This document shows positions 47,473-55,599 of a DNA stretch of 64,000 nucleotides, one piece after another (position 1 is the first letter of the stretch; each line of letters begins with the position of its first letter). The notes under the pieces were generated by a model that was not told where the DNA came from, ran no database searches, and was given only the letters and a program-made list of their open reading frames with translations. This DNA is from an uncultured Chlorobiaceae bacterium (GTDB lineage: Bacteria > Bacteroidota > Chlorobiia > Chlorobiales > Chlorobiaceae): positions 80,831 through 144,830 of the forward strand of contig CAJEXW010000002.1 of assembly GCA_903994525.1 (NCBI GenBank), read 5' to 3'. Both the position numbers and the translations under genes were made by a program.

Positions 47473-48302
47473 TGGGGAGCCCTTTCAAGACAGCTCTTTT
47501 CCGGTTTGGTATTATCACCGACATCCATTTTTCAGTGGAGGGAGAGACGGCAATGGCATCAGAACTTCGCGCATCGCTTGATGGATGGCATCGGGAGCAT
47601 GTGGATGTGCTGATGCAGCTTGGCGATCTTGTCAATGGCAGTGAGGCTCACAAAGAGGATGAGTTTCGTGAGGTTAATGCCATTTTACATGAGTTTTCTG
47701 GAACCATGCATCACGTGCTTGGCAACCACTGCCTTGCCCTGCCCCGGCAGGAATTGCTCCCTGCGTTTGGTTTGTCTGCGCCGTTCTATGCTTTTGTCGT
47801 TGCAGGGTTTCGCTTTCTTGTGCTTGACGGGATGGATGTGTCGGTACTGCGTGTGCCGGAAACCGGGCACGATGAGAAGATGCTCGGTTTGTTTATGGCT
47901 GATCCAGCACTGCATGACTATTGTGGAGCTGTTGGACTGCGGCAGAAAGAGTGGCTCAAAAAAGAGCTGGATGGGGCAGAACGCCGGGGTGAAAAGGTAA
48001 TTGTGGTCTGCCATTTCCCGCTTCTGCCGGAAACGACGGATGAGAAGTATGGTCTCCTCTGGAACCATCTTGAAATCGTTGAGCTGCTCTCTGCGTTTTC
48101 TGCCGTCAAGGTGTGCCTCAGTGGCCATTATCATCATGGAGGATATGAGTGTTGTAACGGCATTCACTTTGTCGTGTTGCCTGCATTTGTGAACCGGCGG
48201 GAACATCCACGCTTTTGCAGTGGGACGGTGGAGTTGTATGCAGGAGGGCTGGTGATACAAAATCAGCATCATGACGTTTTTCTCGAGTGTGATTTCTCAT
48301 AA
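47472..48302 (+). CDS. Calcineurin-like metallophosphoesterase
   Basis: A 276-residue phosphoesterase: IITDIHFSVEG (motif I, DxH), QLGDLVNGS (motif II), VLGNHCLAL (GNH), VVCHFPLLPE and LSGHYHHGGY (GHxH). This set of metal ligands is complete. The layout resembles Mn2+-dependent ADP-ribose/CDP-alcohol diphosphatases, but the substrate is not proven. Its ATG overlaps the prfB stop by one base, so it is translated from the prfB message. Confidence 0.87.
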   Translation: MGSPFKTALFRFGIITDIHFSVEGETAMASELRASLDGWHREHVDVLMQLGDLVNGSEAHKEDEFREVNAILHEFSGTMHHVLGNHCLALPRQELLPAFGLSAPFYAFVVAGFRFLVLDGMDVSVLRVPETGHDEKMLGLFMADPALHDYCGAVGLRQKEWLKKELDGAERRGEKVIVVCHFPLLPETTDEKYGLLWNHLEIVELLSAFSAVKVCLSGHYHHGGYECCNGIHFVVLPAFVNRREHPRFCSGTVELYAGGLVIQNQHHDVFLECDFS

Positions 48303-49077
48303 CGTTTTTCTCAGGAACATTGACCATACCCAAAGAGAACAGGGGCAGTTTTTTTCGGTCACAGTCGCTGGTGTTTCTGCACAGCCAATGCTCAACGTTA
48401 TGGATCGTTCGTTGCGGATGTTTCGCCATGCTGACTCTTTGTGGCGAGCTTTTGTTCCCGTAGAAAACATGACACCTCCGGGAATATATACACTTTTTTT
48501 TCGCAATAACAAGGAGGAGCAACGACTCGAAGTGGCGGTCACACCAAACAATCGTCCAGTCCAGAAGATTCACCTTGATTCGTCAAAAACCGGACTCCAT
48601 GCAACGGAAATTGAAAAATCAAGGGTGAAGGTGGCGCTCCATACCGAAACTTCCGAGCAACTTTTCATGGGCGTTTTTCGGCGTCCCGTTTCAGGGCGTA
48701 CCAGCAGTTTGTTTGGTCTTCAGCGCTCGTACAACGGAGGGCCTGTTGAGGGTTATCATAAGGGGATTGACATTTCAGCCCCTCAGGGCACACCCGTACA
48801 GTGTACGGCGAGTGGAAAAGTTATCCTTACAGGCGCGGTTGAGGAGGGTTTTCTTGTTCATGGCAATACCGTAATTATTGACCATGGTCAGGGGGTGGTT
48901 TCTGTCTATCTGCACCTTTCATCTATTGCGGTGCATGAGGGACAATCTGTTGAGGCTGGCGAGATTCTTGGTAATGTAGGTCACACCGGCATTTCAACAG
49001 CTCCTCATCTTCACTGGGGTTTCTATCTTTACGGAACCAGTGTCGATCCGGAGCTGTTTGAAGGGCATGAGCTTTGA
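48271..49077 (+). CDS. M23 family metallopeptidase (LytM-type)
   Basis: A 268-residue protein. An N-terminal beta-rich domain (residues about 15-110) is followed by an M23 peptidase domain with the zinc ligands in GYHKGIDISAP (HxxxD) and TAPHLHWGFYL (HxH), plus YLHLSSI. It probably cuts peptidoglycan cross-bridges. No clear signal peptide is visible with this start. Its start lies 32 bp inside the preceding gene. Confidence 0.83.
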   Translation: MTFFSSVISHNVFLRNIDHTQREQGQFFSVTVAGVSAQPMLNVMDRSLRMFRHADSLWRAFVPVENMTPPGIYTLFFRNNKEEQRLEVAVTPNNRPVQKIHLDSSKTGLHATEIEKSRVKVALHTETSEQLFMGVFRRPVSGRTSSLFGLQRSYNGGPVEGYHKGIDISAPQGTPVQCTASGKVILTGAVEEGFLVHGNTVIIDHGQGVVSVYLHLSSIAVHEGQSVEAGEILGNVGHTGISTAPHLHWGFYLYGTSVDPELFEGHEL

Positions 49078-49107
49078 GCAGAAATGCTCCGGGGTCAAAG
49101 CTTATGC

Positions 49108-51177
49108 TCAGGCGATGATCTGTATGTCTGTGGCTGCAAGCGCAGGATGTGTCGTTATTCCGATGAGAGCAACCAACACAGCAGCTCCTGCGCCATTGCC
49201 ATCCGCATCGTAATAGAGATTACCTGTTGTTGTGTCGTAGGCAATACGGTCACTGGTGTCGTGTCCGGCAACCACTCCTGCGCCTGCCCAAAACTCAGCG
49301 GCGCTTAATACCTTTCCTGCTGCGCTGGTAAATTTTGTAAAAACTGCTTTACTGAACTGAAGGAAGTCAATGCCAGATTGAAAATCAGTGATAATGTCCC
49401 TGTTGGCCGCAGAGGCAGGCAAGGTGTTGAAGAAAAACAGATCAGCGCCAGCACCGCCAGTGACGGTGTCTCCATACGCAGTTCCTGTCAGCGTGTTCGC
49501 TCCGGCATTACCGATAATATTGAGTCCGTTCAACACTCCTGAAGCATTGACGTTCAGCGCTGTCGTGCCTGTTGTTACCGCTGTTGTTGCTGTGCCTGTG
49601 CCAATAACGACAGTCTCAATTCCTGTGTCTCCGGCAAAGAGGGTCAGGGTCTCCTTGGCCGTCGTCGAGGCAAATCGTACCTCATCAATGCCTGTCGTAC
49701 CTTTATCAGCAATTTCTGCAGCAGTATGCTCGGCTGAAGCGTTGATAAGGTAAATATCGGAACCGTTTCCTCCATTCATCTTGTCAATCCCGGAACCTCC
49801 TGTTATTGTATCATTAAAGGTTGTTCCTGTCAGGCTGTTCACTCCGGTGTTGCCGGTTATCGCAAGCGCGTTGGCAAGAGCCGAGGCATTAATATTCAGG
49901 GCAGTTGTGCCGGTGGTGACAGCAGCCGCTCCGGTTCCCGTACCAATAAAGACTGATTCGATTCCTGTATCAGCAGAATTAAAGATCAGGGTGTCATTCG
50001 CCGTAATTGAGGAAAATCTCACTTCATCAATGCCCAACGTGCCGGTATCAGCAATTATTTCACCTGCCGGGTGCTCGGCGGCGGAGTATAGCATGTAGAG
50101 ATCAGCCCCATTGCCACCATCAAGATGGTCGGCACCAAGTCCGCCAGTGATAATATTATTCAAATCATTGCCGATAATGGTATCAGCTCCTTTCCCTCCC
50201 ACGGCGGCTTCAATCCAGCAGTTAAAGGCAATGGCAACATTCTCAATCATGCCATCAACAGAAGAGTAGGTGCCAGGAATCAAGGTTATCGTTTGATTGC
50301 CGGCATACCCTGAACAATCGAGCGTATCGGTTCCAGCAGCATCCCAAATTGTGAATATCGGGTTGGGATTCAGGGTAAAGTCGAAAATCTTGTCCTCTGG
50401 ATCTGTTGCCGCAAGCGAGCAGTTGAAGCCATAGACGGTGTTTGTCGTCCGTGTTGTCGTATCAATGCCGTATTTTGCCTGAATAGCCGCTACGTCATAG
50501 ACCATCAAGGTTTGCGGGTAGATGTAGTTGGTGTAGGTGCCATCCTGCTGCCAGCCAACCCCTTTAAGATATCCACCAAAGTAGGACATGACGGTGTATT
50601 GCCGGTTGTCCTGCGCAAAGACTGCGTTGTTTGCGAATGTTATGGTTCCGCCACTTCCGGCATTGTAGTCACCCGGATGAGACAATCCCAGTGCATGACC
50701 AATTTCATGAATCATGGTAAACAGTCCATAACCTCCTGGTGTCATGCCACTGTCACCATTTGTTGCCCAGGTTGAGCTTAACCAGACTTGTCCTGCTCCC
50801 AGTGTTAACTGTTGTGTTGTATTGCTTGCCGTTCCGTAGAGCTGCGTGTACGTGCCGTTTCCGCTGGTGTTCGATGAATAGTTAAGCGTGATATTGGCGG
50901 CTGGTGATGTGGATTTGACAAGGGTTGTTGCTATCACATCATCCCATAATTGAAAGGCAAGGGTCGCTGCTGCCACCTGAATGGCATCCATTTTAACCAG
51001 GGAAGCACCACCTTCAGGAGGAGTTACCCCTGTTACATTGGTGGGCGTGGCTGTATTAATTGAAAATGATATTGATTTCAAGCTTGTTGGCCAGCTAAAG
51101 GTGTATCCCGCGAATGTGCCGCCCCACGATGTGGTAAGCTGGGTGATGATCTGAGTTGTTGAGAATGCTGCAGGCAT
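49108..51177 (-). CDS. Serralysin-like M10 metalloprotease with RTX-type repeats
   Basis: A 689-residue protein. The N-terminal metzincin domain has the zinc site HEIGHALGLSH (residues 157-167) followed by PGDYNAG and the Met-turn YTVMSYFGG, as in serralysins. An M10 C-terminal/RTX part follows, with GNDLNNIITGGLGADHLDGG and similar calcium-binding turns. Three long repeats share IDEVRF..T and VTTGTTALN. The end, FWAGAGVVAGHDTSDRIAYD, fits type I secretion substrates, which need no signal peptide. No secretion ATPase or outer-membrane channel is encoded in the window. Confidence 0.88.
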   Translation of the reverse strand: MPAAFSTTQIITQLTTSWGGTFAGYTFSWPTSLKSISFSINTATPTNVTGVTPPEGGASLVKMDAIQVAAATLAFQLWDDVIATTLVKSTSPAANITLNYSSNTSGNGTYTQLYGTASNTTQQLTLGAGQVWLSSTWATNGDSGMTPGGYGLFTMIHEIGHALGLSHPGDYNAGSGGTITFANNAVFAQDNRQYTVMSYFGGYLKGVGWQQDGTYTNYIYPQTLMVYDVAAIQAKYGIDTTTRTTNTVYGFNCSLAATDPEDKIFDFTLNPNPIFTIWDAAGTDTLDCSGYAGNQTITLIPGTYSSVDGMIENVAIAFNCWIEAAVGGKGADTIIGNDLNNIITGGLGADHLDGGNGADLYMLYSAAEHPAGEIIADTGTLGIDEVRFSSITANDTLIFNSADTGIESVFIGTGTGAAAVTTGTTALNINASALANALAITGNTGVNSLTGTTFNDTITGGSGIDKMNGGNGSDIYLINASAEHTAAEIADKGTTGIDEVRFASTTAKETLTLFAGDTGIETVVIGTGTATTAVTTGTTALNVNASGVLNGLNIIGNAGANTLTGTAYGDTVTGGAGADLFFFNTLPASAANRDIITDFQSGIDFLQFSKAVFTKFTSAAGKVLSAAEFWAGAGVVAGHDTSDRIAYDTTTGNLYYDADGNGAGAAVLVALIGITTHPALAATDIQIIA

Positions 51178-51458
51178 GGACGTTCAACGGTTAATGAGTT
51201 CAAATTCAAAGATTCAACAAGCTGATCGGCGCAAGTCAAAGTTATTTTTGTATTCGTAGCGCAGTATAATAAATATATCGGACTAATTTTGTTTTTTGCA
51301 AGAAATGTCGTAAAAAAGCGAACCCATTTCACCGTGCGCTATTATCATTGCTCACGGTAAATAACGTTATGACCGAACGAAAGTTGCGAAACAAGCGTTT
51401 GCAACGTCTCGTTGCGCAGCAGTCAGCTTCGCTAAATGTTCCATGAAATCAATCCGTA

Positions 51459-51873
51459 CAGAGCTGGCGCAAACCATCCCGGAATTTGCAAAAACTGGGC
51501 GAGACGTTCCGATCCAGATCCATCAACGGCGCAATTTTTTTTGCCCATTCATTCTTTACCTGCACCGGTAAAGGCCAACCAGCTTTCTTGATAGCTGATG
51601 AACCGCCTGTATGCACAGCATAGCATCAGCGAGCAGTTCCCATGTTTCACAGGCACTTGCCATACCCGCGCAACAGCCTGGGCAACTGATCCAGCAGAAT
51701 CCGTTTGGCTGGATTAGCCTTTTTTCCAATGTCTTTAGGGATTTTACCGATACCTTTGTAGGCGTGTACGCGCCAGGTATTCGGTTCACCTTGTGACCCG
51801 CAAAAGTTGCGGGACCAACACCTCCATCAACATCGCGCCGGAACTATCCTCGACCAATATATTCAATATGCAT
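51459..51873 (-). pseudogene. Decayed DUF4276 gene
   Basis: Three frames together spell a DUF4276 protein. The start, MHIEY at 51873, joins by a one-base slip to VEDSSGAMLMEVLVPQLL. A second slip gives EPNTWRVHAYKGIGKIPKDI and RILLDQLPRLLRGYGK. After a deletion, VKNEWAKKIAPLMDLD and SPSFCKFRDGLRQL remain. The central part, normally with VVVVVD and IEEIEAWYLGD, is missing. DUF4276 proteins usually follow an AAA ATPase gene in defence-type loci, and the ATPase tail lies directly upstream here. The 77-codon frame at 51556-51789 is not a real gene. Confidence 0.72.
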
Positions 51874-51875
51874 AG

Positions 51876-52067
51876 TTACCTCGCTTCAAGATAGTCGCTG
51901 TACCAGAGACCGCCGAGAGGCAACCCTTCATCAATGAGGTTTTTTACGACTTCCAGCTCAGAAACCCGTCTTATAACCGAATAGCCATCGGTACCCTTTT
52001 CAAGCAGCCACACCTCCTCAGGTTCACATCCCTGTTGTAATGCTTTTACGGAGTTTTGATGCAGCAT
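51876..52067 (-). pseudogene. C-terminal fragment of an AAA (OLD/SMC-like) ATPase
   Basis: A 63-residue open frame whose text, EPEEVWLLEKGTDGYSVIRR and LPLGGLWYSDYLEAR, matches the end of AAA_21-type ATPases. It stops 2 bp before the ATG of the DUF4276 remnant, the normal gene order for this pair. The Walker A and B parts are missing. The fragment abuts a helicase fragment in another frame, so a deletion has fused the two. Confidence 0.6.
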
Positions 52068-52230
52068 TAAGAATATCGCTTTCGGAAGAATGACGTATTA
52101 CTTCCTTCAACTCTGTCTCGATGGAAGAAAGACCGAATGTGCTTTCAAGATATGTTGCATCAAAAGCCTTAGAGCTATTCTCCCCTATTGGAGGCAACTG
52201 GCATGGATCACCGACAAAAATTATTTTTGT
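52024..52230 (-). pseudogene. Internal fragment of an SF1 (RecD/Pif1-like) DNA helicase
   Basis: Open only as KIIFVGDPCQLPPIGENSS followed by GLSSIETELKEVIRHSSESD and ILNAASKLRKS, between a TAA upstream and a TGA downstream. GDPCQLPP is helicase motif III and EVIRHS matches motif IV. No Walker A segment lies near. Its 3' end overlaps the ATPase fragment in a different frame, marking a deletion junction. Confidence 0.65.
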
Positions 52231-52355
52231 TTACGCTTTATCATTTCTTAAGCGTGAATAAGTGATAAGATCAGAAAGCAGATGATTGCGTTTCCTGCGA
52301 TGATGCCCAGACCTTCATACAAAAGCCAAATGGCGGAATGAGATGTACCTGGTGC

Positions 52356-52775
52356 CTACAAATGCACAATTTCCACATCGCCCCATTTGTCACGGAAATA
52401 TTCGGCGACCAGTTTTCGATGACAATGCTCAGGTGTGACTTCGCTACAGAGAAGGCAACCACCATCAATCAGATCCTTGTCAACCAGAGTCTCAACGCGA
52501 CGTGCCGCCATCAATAACAAGAACTGCTTTTCATAACACGCAGGATTCTCGCTTCGGGCACCTAACTGACATCCCAAAAATACGTATGCGATTCCTTGTG
52601 CCTTCAAATCCACTGACAGGGGTTCTCGATTGAATTGTGGATTGAATCGGCTATACGGTGACGAGTGCACATCAGCAACTGCGGCTACATCGTGCTGCCG
52701 GAGGAGAGCCACGAATGCTTCAAGCGAGTGGGTGGAATGGCCAAGAGTGAAAATGGGTTGTTTTGCAAGCGTCAT
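52356..52775 (-). CDS. DUF488 family protein
   Basis: A 139-residue protein: IFTLGHSTHSLEAFVALL at the start, VADVHSSPYSRFNPQFN, YVFLGCQLGAR, and the Cys/His-rich LLCSEVTPEHCHRKLVAEYF near the end. All are DUF488 hallmarks. The conserved Cys and His residues suggest metal or redox chemistry, but the function is unknown. It overlaps the dual-OB gene by 4 bp (ATGA), a pairing seen in many genomes. Confidence 0.85.
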   Translation of the reverse strand: MTLAKQPIFTLGHSTHSLEAFVALLRQHDVAAVADVHSSPYSRFNPQFNREPLSVDLKAQGIAYVFLGCQLGARSENPACYEKQFLLLMAARRVETLVDKDLIDGGCLLCSEVTPEHCHRKLVAEYFRDKWGDVEIVHL

Positions 52776-53468
52776 GATAAATTTCCCGATTCACGATCAA
52801 AAATTGCAGCAATCAGCTTGTAACAGGCATCTTCAAATGCCCCACCAAGACTGATTGTCAAAAAACACTCTCGAATCTTGTAAATACCATCTGGTTTTGC
52901 CAAATAGTTCCGTTCAAAAGCAGGATCGGTGACCCATAATCGATATTCCGTTCCATGATAGAGGAAGTGTCCCTGCACATTGCGCTTCACGTTACCAAAC
53001 GCTTCACCAGGCTTGAACACTGAAAGCTGCAATTTTTCAACATGAACAAGGCATAAAGAATTTCCAAGCCCTCGCGCCAACGAAAGTGGAATCTTGTCAT
53101 TAAGGCCATTGTAAGTTTTGTGGCCATTAATCCAGAGTTCACCAACTGGATCCGCGAGCTGATTGAGATCCGTCCTGCAAAAGCGCCCAACTTTCTCCCA
53201 GTATTCCTCGGAATCAAGCAACCAATTCTCTTGCTGATACTTTTGCGGGTTTGGGTAAAGAAGCGGAATGTTGAAAATGTCAAGTTTTTTCGGATCACTT
53301 CCATCACGGTATTGACTGCTCATACTCCGAAACCTCCTCGTGCTCTCGTGTACTCACCGGACGAATCCAATCGGTAGCCTTACCCTGCACCAGTTCCTTT
53401 CCCGCTATACATCGACCATTCAGTTTGCGCGAATTTGCGAGGCACACGACTTGCTTGACAGTTTTCAT
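52772..53468 (-). pseudogene. Dual OB-domain protein gene broken by a one-base insertion
   Basis: The first frame, from ATG 53468, reads MKTVKQVVCLANSRKLNGRC then DWIRPVSTREHEEVSEYEQ and soon stops. The next frame continues QYRDGSDPKKLDIFNIPLL, QQENWLLDSEEYWEKVGRF and LWINGHKTYNGLNDKIPL to 52772. Removing one T between CAG and CAATAC (near 53310) gives one continuous protein of about 230 residues. The downstream part (183 residues from 53323) has its own ATG with GAGGAGG nine bases upstream, so a truncated product may still be made. The function of the family is unknown. Confidence 0.72.
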
Positions 53469-53532
53469 TGCTTATAACTCTTTACTATTTGACTGAACTT
53501 TGGGCAGCTTCAGAATTCGGAAAAAGTGTACG

Positions 53533-53667
53533 CTAACGACAAAATAATCCATTCCACGTTGTTCTGATATCAAGAAAACGTTTCCCCAATCCAACCTGCC
53601 GCTGTTGATAAATTTTGACCGAAGCATCCGCGTCGAACAAAGCTTCCTCATCCCAAAAGACTAACAT
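53533..53667 (-). pseudogene. Truncated ParE/RelE toxin (copy 1)
   Basis: A 44-codon frame starting MLVFWDEEALFDADASVKIY, nearly the same as the intact toxin at 60530 up to about residue 33 (LGKRFLD). It then runs into unrelated codons (IRTTWNGLFCR) and stops. The catalytic C-terminal half is gone. The break coincides with the edge of the 413-bp duplication. Confidence 0.8.
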
Positions 53668-53980
53668 CAGACCAAACTGCCCCTTAAGCTCCTGAATGCA
53701 GACTCGTTATCAACAAGTCTTGCTGTTCCTGTATCAATAGCCGCACAACGCTTCTGCATCTCTACCTGCCAAGCTGATGAAACAAGAAAGTTGTCTTCAC
53801 AATCAAGTGTATCCAGTATTACTTCGGCAATAAATGCACGAATTGAGGGCTGCAGTTGCATTGCCTCATCAATAAGACGATTTGGATCTGGATTCATCAG
53901 GTTAAGGTTTGGAAATGTTCGCTTAGCTGTATAGGCTTACCTCAAAATACATAAAAAAACAGTTCTCTGTGTGTTCACCC
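53568..53980 (-). repeat. 413-bp direct repeat, copy 1
   Basis: Carries the antitoxin, the first third of the toxin and about 80 bp of upstream DNA. It matches 60721-61133 base for base in length, with scattered substitutions and no net insertion or deletion. Matching landmarks (antitoxin start and stop, TATCAAGAAAACG, GTGTTCACCC) are all offset by exactly 7153 bp. Confidence 0.85.
53667..53897 (-). CDS. Addiction-module antitoxin (Unstab_antitox type), copy 1
   Basis: A 76-residue acidic protein. LQPSIRAFIAEVILDTLD and the SSAWQVEMQKRCAAIDTGTA segment match the TIGR02574/PF09720 antitoxin family. It differs at only a few positions from copy 2 at 60820. Its stop overlaps the toxin start by one base. 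Its own toxin is truncated, so it may act as an orphan antitoxin that neutralises the product of copy 2. Confidence 0.82.
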   Translation of the reverse strand: MNPDPNRLIDEAMQLQPSIRAFIAEVILDTLDCEDNFLVSSAWQVEMQKRCAAIDTGTARLVDNESAFRSLRGSLV

Positions 53981-54440
53981 TGCAACCTTCCGGCAAGCAA
54001 CCTCATGCCCTGTGAGGAAAATCATGAACAGATATTGCGGAGCCGTGCATCGATTTCTATAAACTCAAACATCGGCTTCTGAAAAGAGCTCTTTTTCCTT
54101 CTGTGAGCGGAAAATGAGTTCAACCAACTTGCAACAGTCCAGAGAATTTTTCGGACAATGAAACACCCCCACGCGCACGGGGAAGACATCTGCCGCTGTA
54201 AAAAATTCCTTGATATTGAGTTAGGCGTTTTTTGGGACTGTTCACAAACGGTTGTTTATGGGCACCAAATGTTTCAGAGAAGAAGTGTGATGGAGCATGC
54301 AAGGCTTGAAGGTTCGCTGGGTGTTTTTGTACCTTTTGCCGAATGGTGCGCCAATCGCGTCATTAAATCTTGATTCCTCTTTTCATAATTGGTATTTTGT
54401 CGAAATACTTTGAACATACCAATTATCGTAGGGAGACGGT
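53898..54440. other. Gene-poor stretch with repeat remnant and solitary CRISPR repeat
   Basis: No credible gene. It begins with the promoter side of the 413-bp repeat, continues with sequence shared with 59543-59640 (CAACCTTCC...GAGC/AAGC), and contains one type I-E-like CRISPR repeat at 54160. The remainder up to the antitoxin at 54441 shows nothing I recognise. Confidence 0.5.
54160..54187 (-). CRISPR. Solitary CRISPR repeat, type I-E-like
   Basis: A 28-base unit with arms CACCCCCACGCG and CGCACGGGGAAGAC. Read on the minus strand it begins GTCTTCCCCGTGCGC and ends GGGGGTGTTTC, the standard form of one group of type I-E repeats. No second copy occurs at about 60-bp spacing on either side and no cas gene is in the window, so it is a relic or an isolated repeat and not an array. 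Confidence 0.6.
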
Positions 54441-54713
54441 ATGTTATCACCAGCGAAACCAATGGAACCGAGAAACCAGGTCAGTTTTAAAATTCCAGCG
54501 AGCACCAAAAACAGGATTGAGCAGCTTGCTGTGGCAACCCGAAGGACAAAAACCTTTGTTATCGAAGAAGCTCTCAATCAGTATCTCGCTCTGAACGAAT
54601 GGCAGCTCAAAAGCATTCAGGACGGTCTGCGTGACCTTGAAGATGGGAAGGTTATCTCTCACGAAAAAATGATTGAACACTGGGAGGAGAAAATTGCAGG
54701 TACAGTGGACTAA
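54441..54713 (+). CDS. Ribbon-helix-helix (CopG/RelB-type) antitoxin
   Basis: A 90-residue protein. The N-terminal VSFKIPASTKNRIEQLAVAT and TKTFVIEEALNQYL form a ribbon-helix-helix DNA-binding fold. The C-terminal part with LRDLEDGKVISHEKMIEHWE is the toxin-binding tail. GGGAG precedes the ATG. It is followed by an overlapping RelE/ParE toxin. Such antitoxins repress their own operon. Confidence 0.85.
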   Translation: MLSPAKPMEPRNQVSFKIPASTKNRIEQLAVATRRTKTFVIEEALNQYLALNEWQLKSIQDGLRDLEDGKVISHEKMIEHWEEKIAGTVD

Positions 54714-54882
54714 CAAGGCCAAAAGCCGTCTCGAAGAAATTGAGGCATATATCGGCCAGGAAAGCCCGGGAGCTGCAGCAAAAGTCATTCATGCAATTAT
54801 CAAAAAAACTGCGACCCAGCTTTCCAAATACCCGGATAGCGGCAAACCAGTGAAGTGGACCAAAATTTGGTTGACGTTATAA
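54694..54882 (+). pseudogene. RelE/ParE toxin, truncated
   Basis: Starts at TTG 54694 with GAGGAG upstream, overlapping the antitoxin by 20 bp: QVQWTNKAKSRLEEIEAYIG and KKTATQLSKYPDSGKP are typical of ParE. The frame then leaves the family (VKWTKIWLTL) and stops at 62 residues, where about 95-100 are normal. The active C-terminal strand with the conserved Arg/Tyr is missing, so the toxin is probably dead. Confidence 0.72.
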
Positions 54883-55024
54883 CTTAATAAATCCTTTGTG
54901 TAGGATTTTTCCGTTTTCTGACGCTACCCCATTATGGTTCTGTCCATCCTTCAACCTTTCCGTATTCTGCGTTGAAGTAGACTGCGCCGCTTGTGTTGTA
55001 ATACCAGTTACAGAAGTACATTCG

Positions 55025-55281
55025 ATGCCGGTTCTGACAACGCTAAACTCGGAGCAGTGAGAATGATGATAAAATACCAGTTTCATTTTTTCAGTAATTG
55101 AAGAAAGCGGCGGACAACACGAACCAATTTACGTGCATATAAAGCGAAATTTTGGCTTGATGGCAGCATTGCTTATAATAGGGGATTCGCCTCAAGAGAG
55201 TTACAACATCTTCAAAAATTGGTCGTAAATAATAAGGCAAGAATTGAGGAGGTATGGCATGAACATTTCAGCAATCAGTAA
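55025..55281 (+). pseudogene. DUF4160 gene with two or more frameshifts
   Basis: Joined across frames it reads MPVLTTLNSE, then IKYQFHFFSN, EESGGQHEPIYVHIKR, and finally KFWLDGSIAYNRGFASRELQ and ARIEEVWHEHFSNQ, which is the DUF4160 pattern (histidine pair EPxxVHV, KFWL, GF..REL, WHE.F). Slips are needed after SN and after HIKR. DUF4160 normally precedes DUF2442, as it does here, and the pair is suspected to be a toxin-antitoxin-like unit. Confidence 0.7.
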
Positions 55282-55579
55282 TCCGCAGGCATTGCATCTC
55301 TCATTTGGTCAACATCGCTTTGATGTTGAACTTAAGGACGGGCGCATTCTCTCTATTCCTTATACCTGGTTTCCCCGATTGATTGGAGCATCGTCTGAGC
55401 TGTTGAACCATTACGAACTTTCCGGAAACGGTGAAGGAATTCATTGGCCAGATCTTGACGAAGACATTTCGGTAAAAGGGCTGCTTGCCGGTCATGGTGA
55501 CCAAACCAACTTTGCGAGAAAATATTGGCAGGAACATCCCGAGCATTCACCCTTCCACGCAACCGAAAGCGCTGCATAG
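55259..55579 (+). CDS. DUF2442 protein
   Basis: A 106-residue protein: FDVELKDGRILSIPYTWFPR, ELSGNGEGIHWPDLDEDISV and KGLLAGHGDQTN follow the DUF2442 pattern. ATG 55259 has a strong GAGGAGGT six bases upstream. That sequence also encodes the last residues of the DUF4160 frame, with which it overlaps by 23 bp. The gene is intact although its partner is frameshifted. Function unknown. Confidence 0.83.
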   Translation: MNISAISNPQALHLSFGQHRFDVELKDGRILSIPYTWFPRLIGASSELLNHYELSGNGEGIHWPDLDEDISVKGLLAGHGDQTNFARKYWQEHPEHSPFHATESAA

Positions 55580-55599
55580 CATAGCGGCACTGCGCCATG

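Noticed and set aside
51556..51789. 77-codon minus-strand open frame
   Set aside because: It is a mixed-frame reading of the decayed DUF4276 gene. The recognisable protein text lies in the neighbouring frames.
53990..54260. Full CRISPR array around the single repeat
   Set aside because: No second repeat, even degenerate, at 55-65 bp spacing on either side.
54877..55086. 69-codon minus-strand open frame
   Set aside because: No family features, and its upstream end lies opposite the DUF4160 remnant, which is clearly coding on the plus strand.
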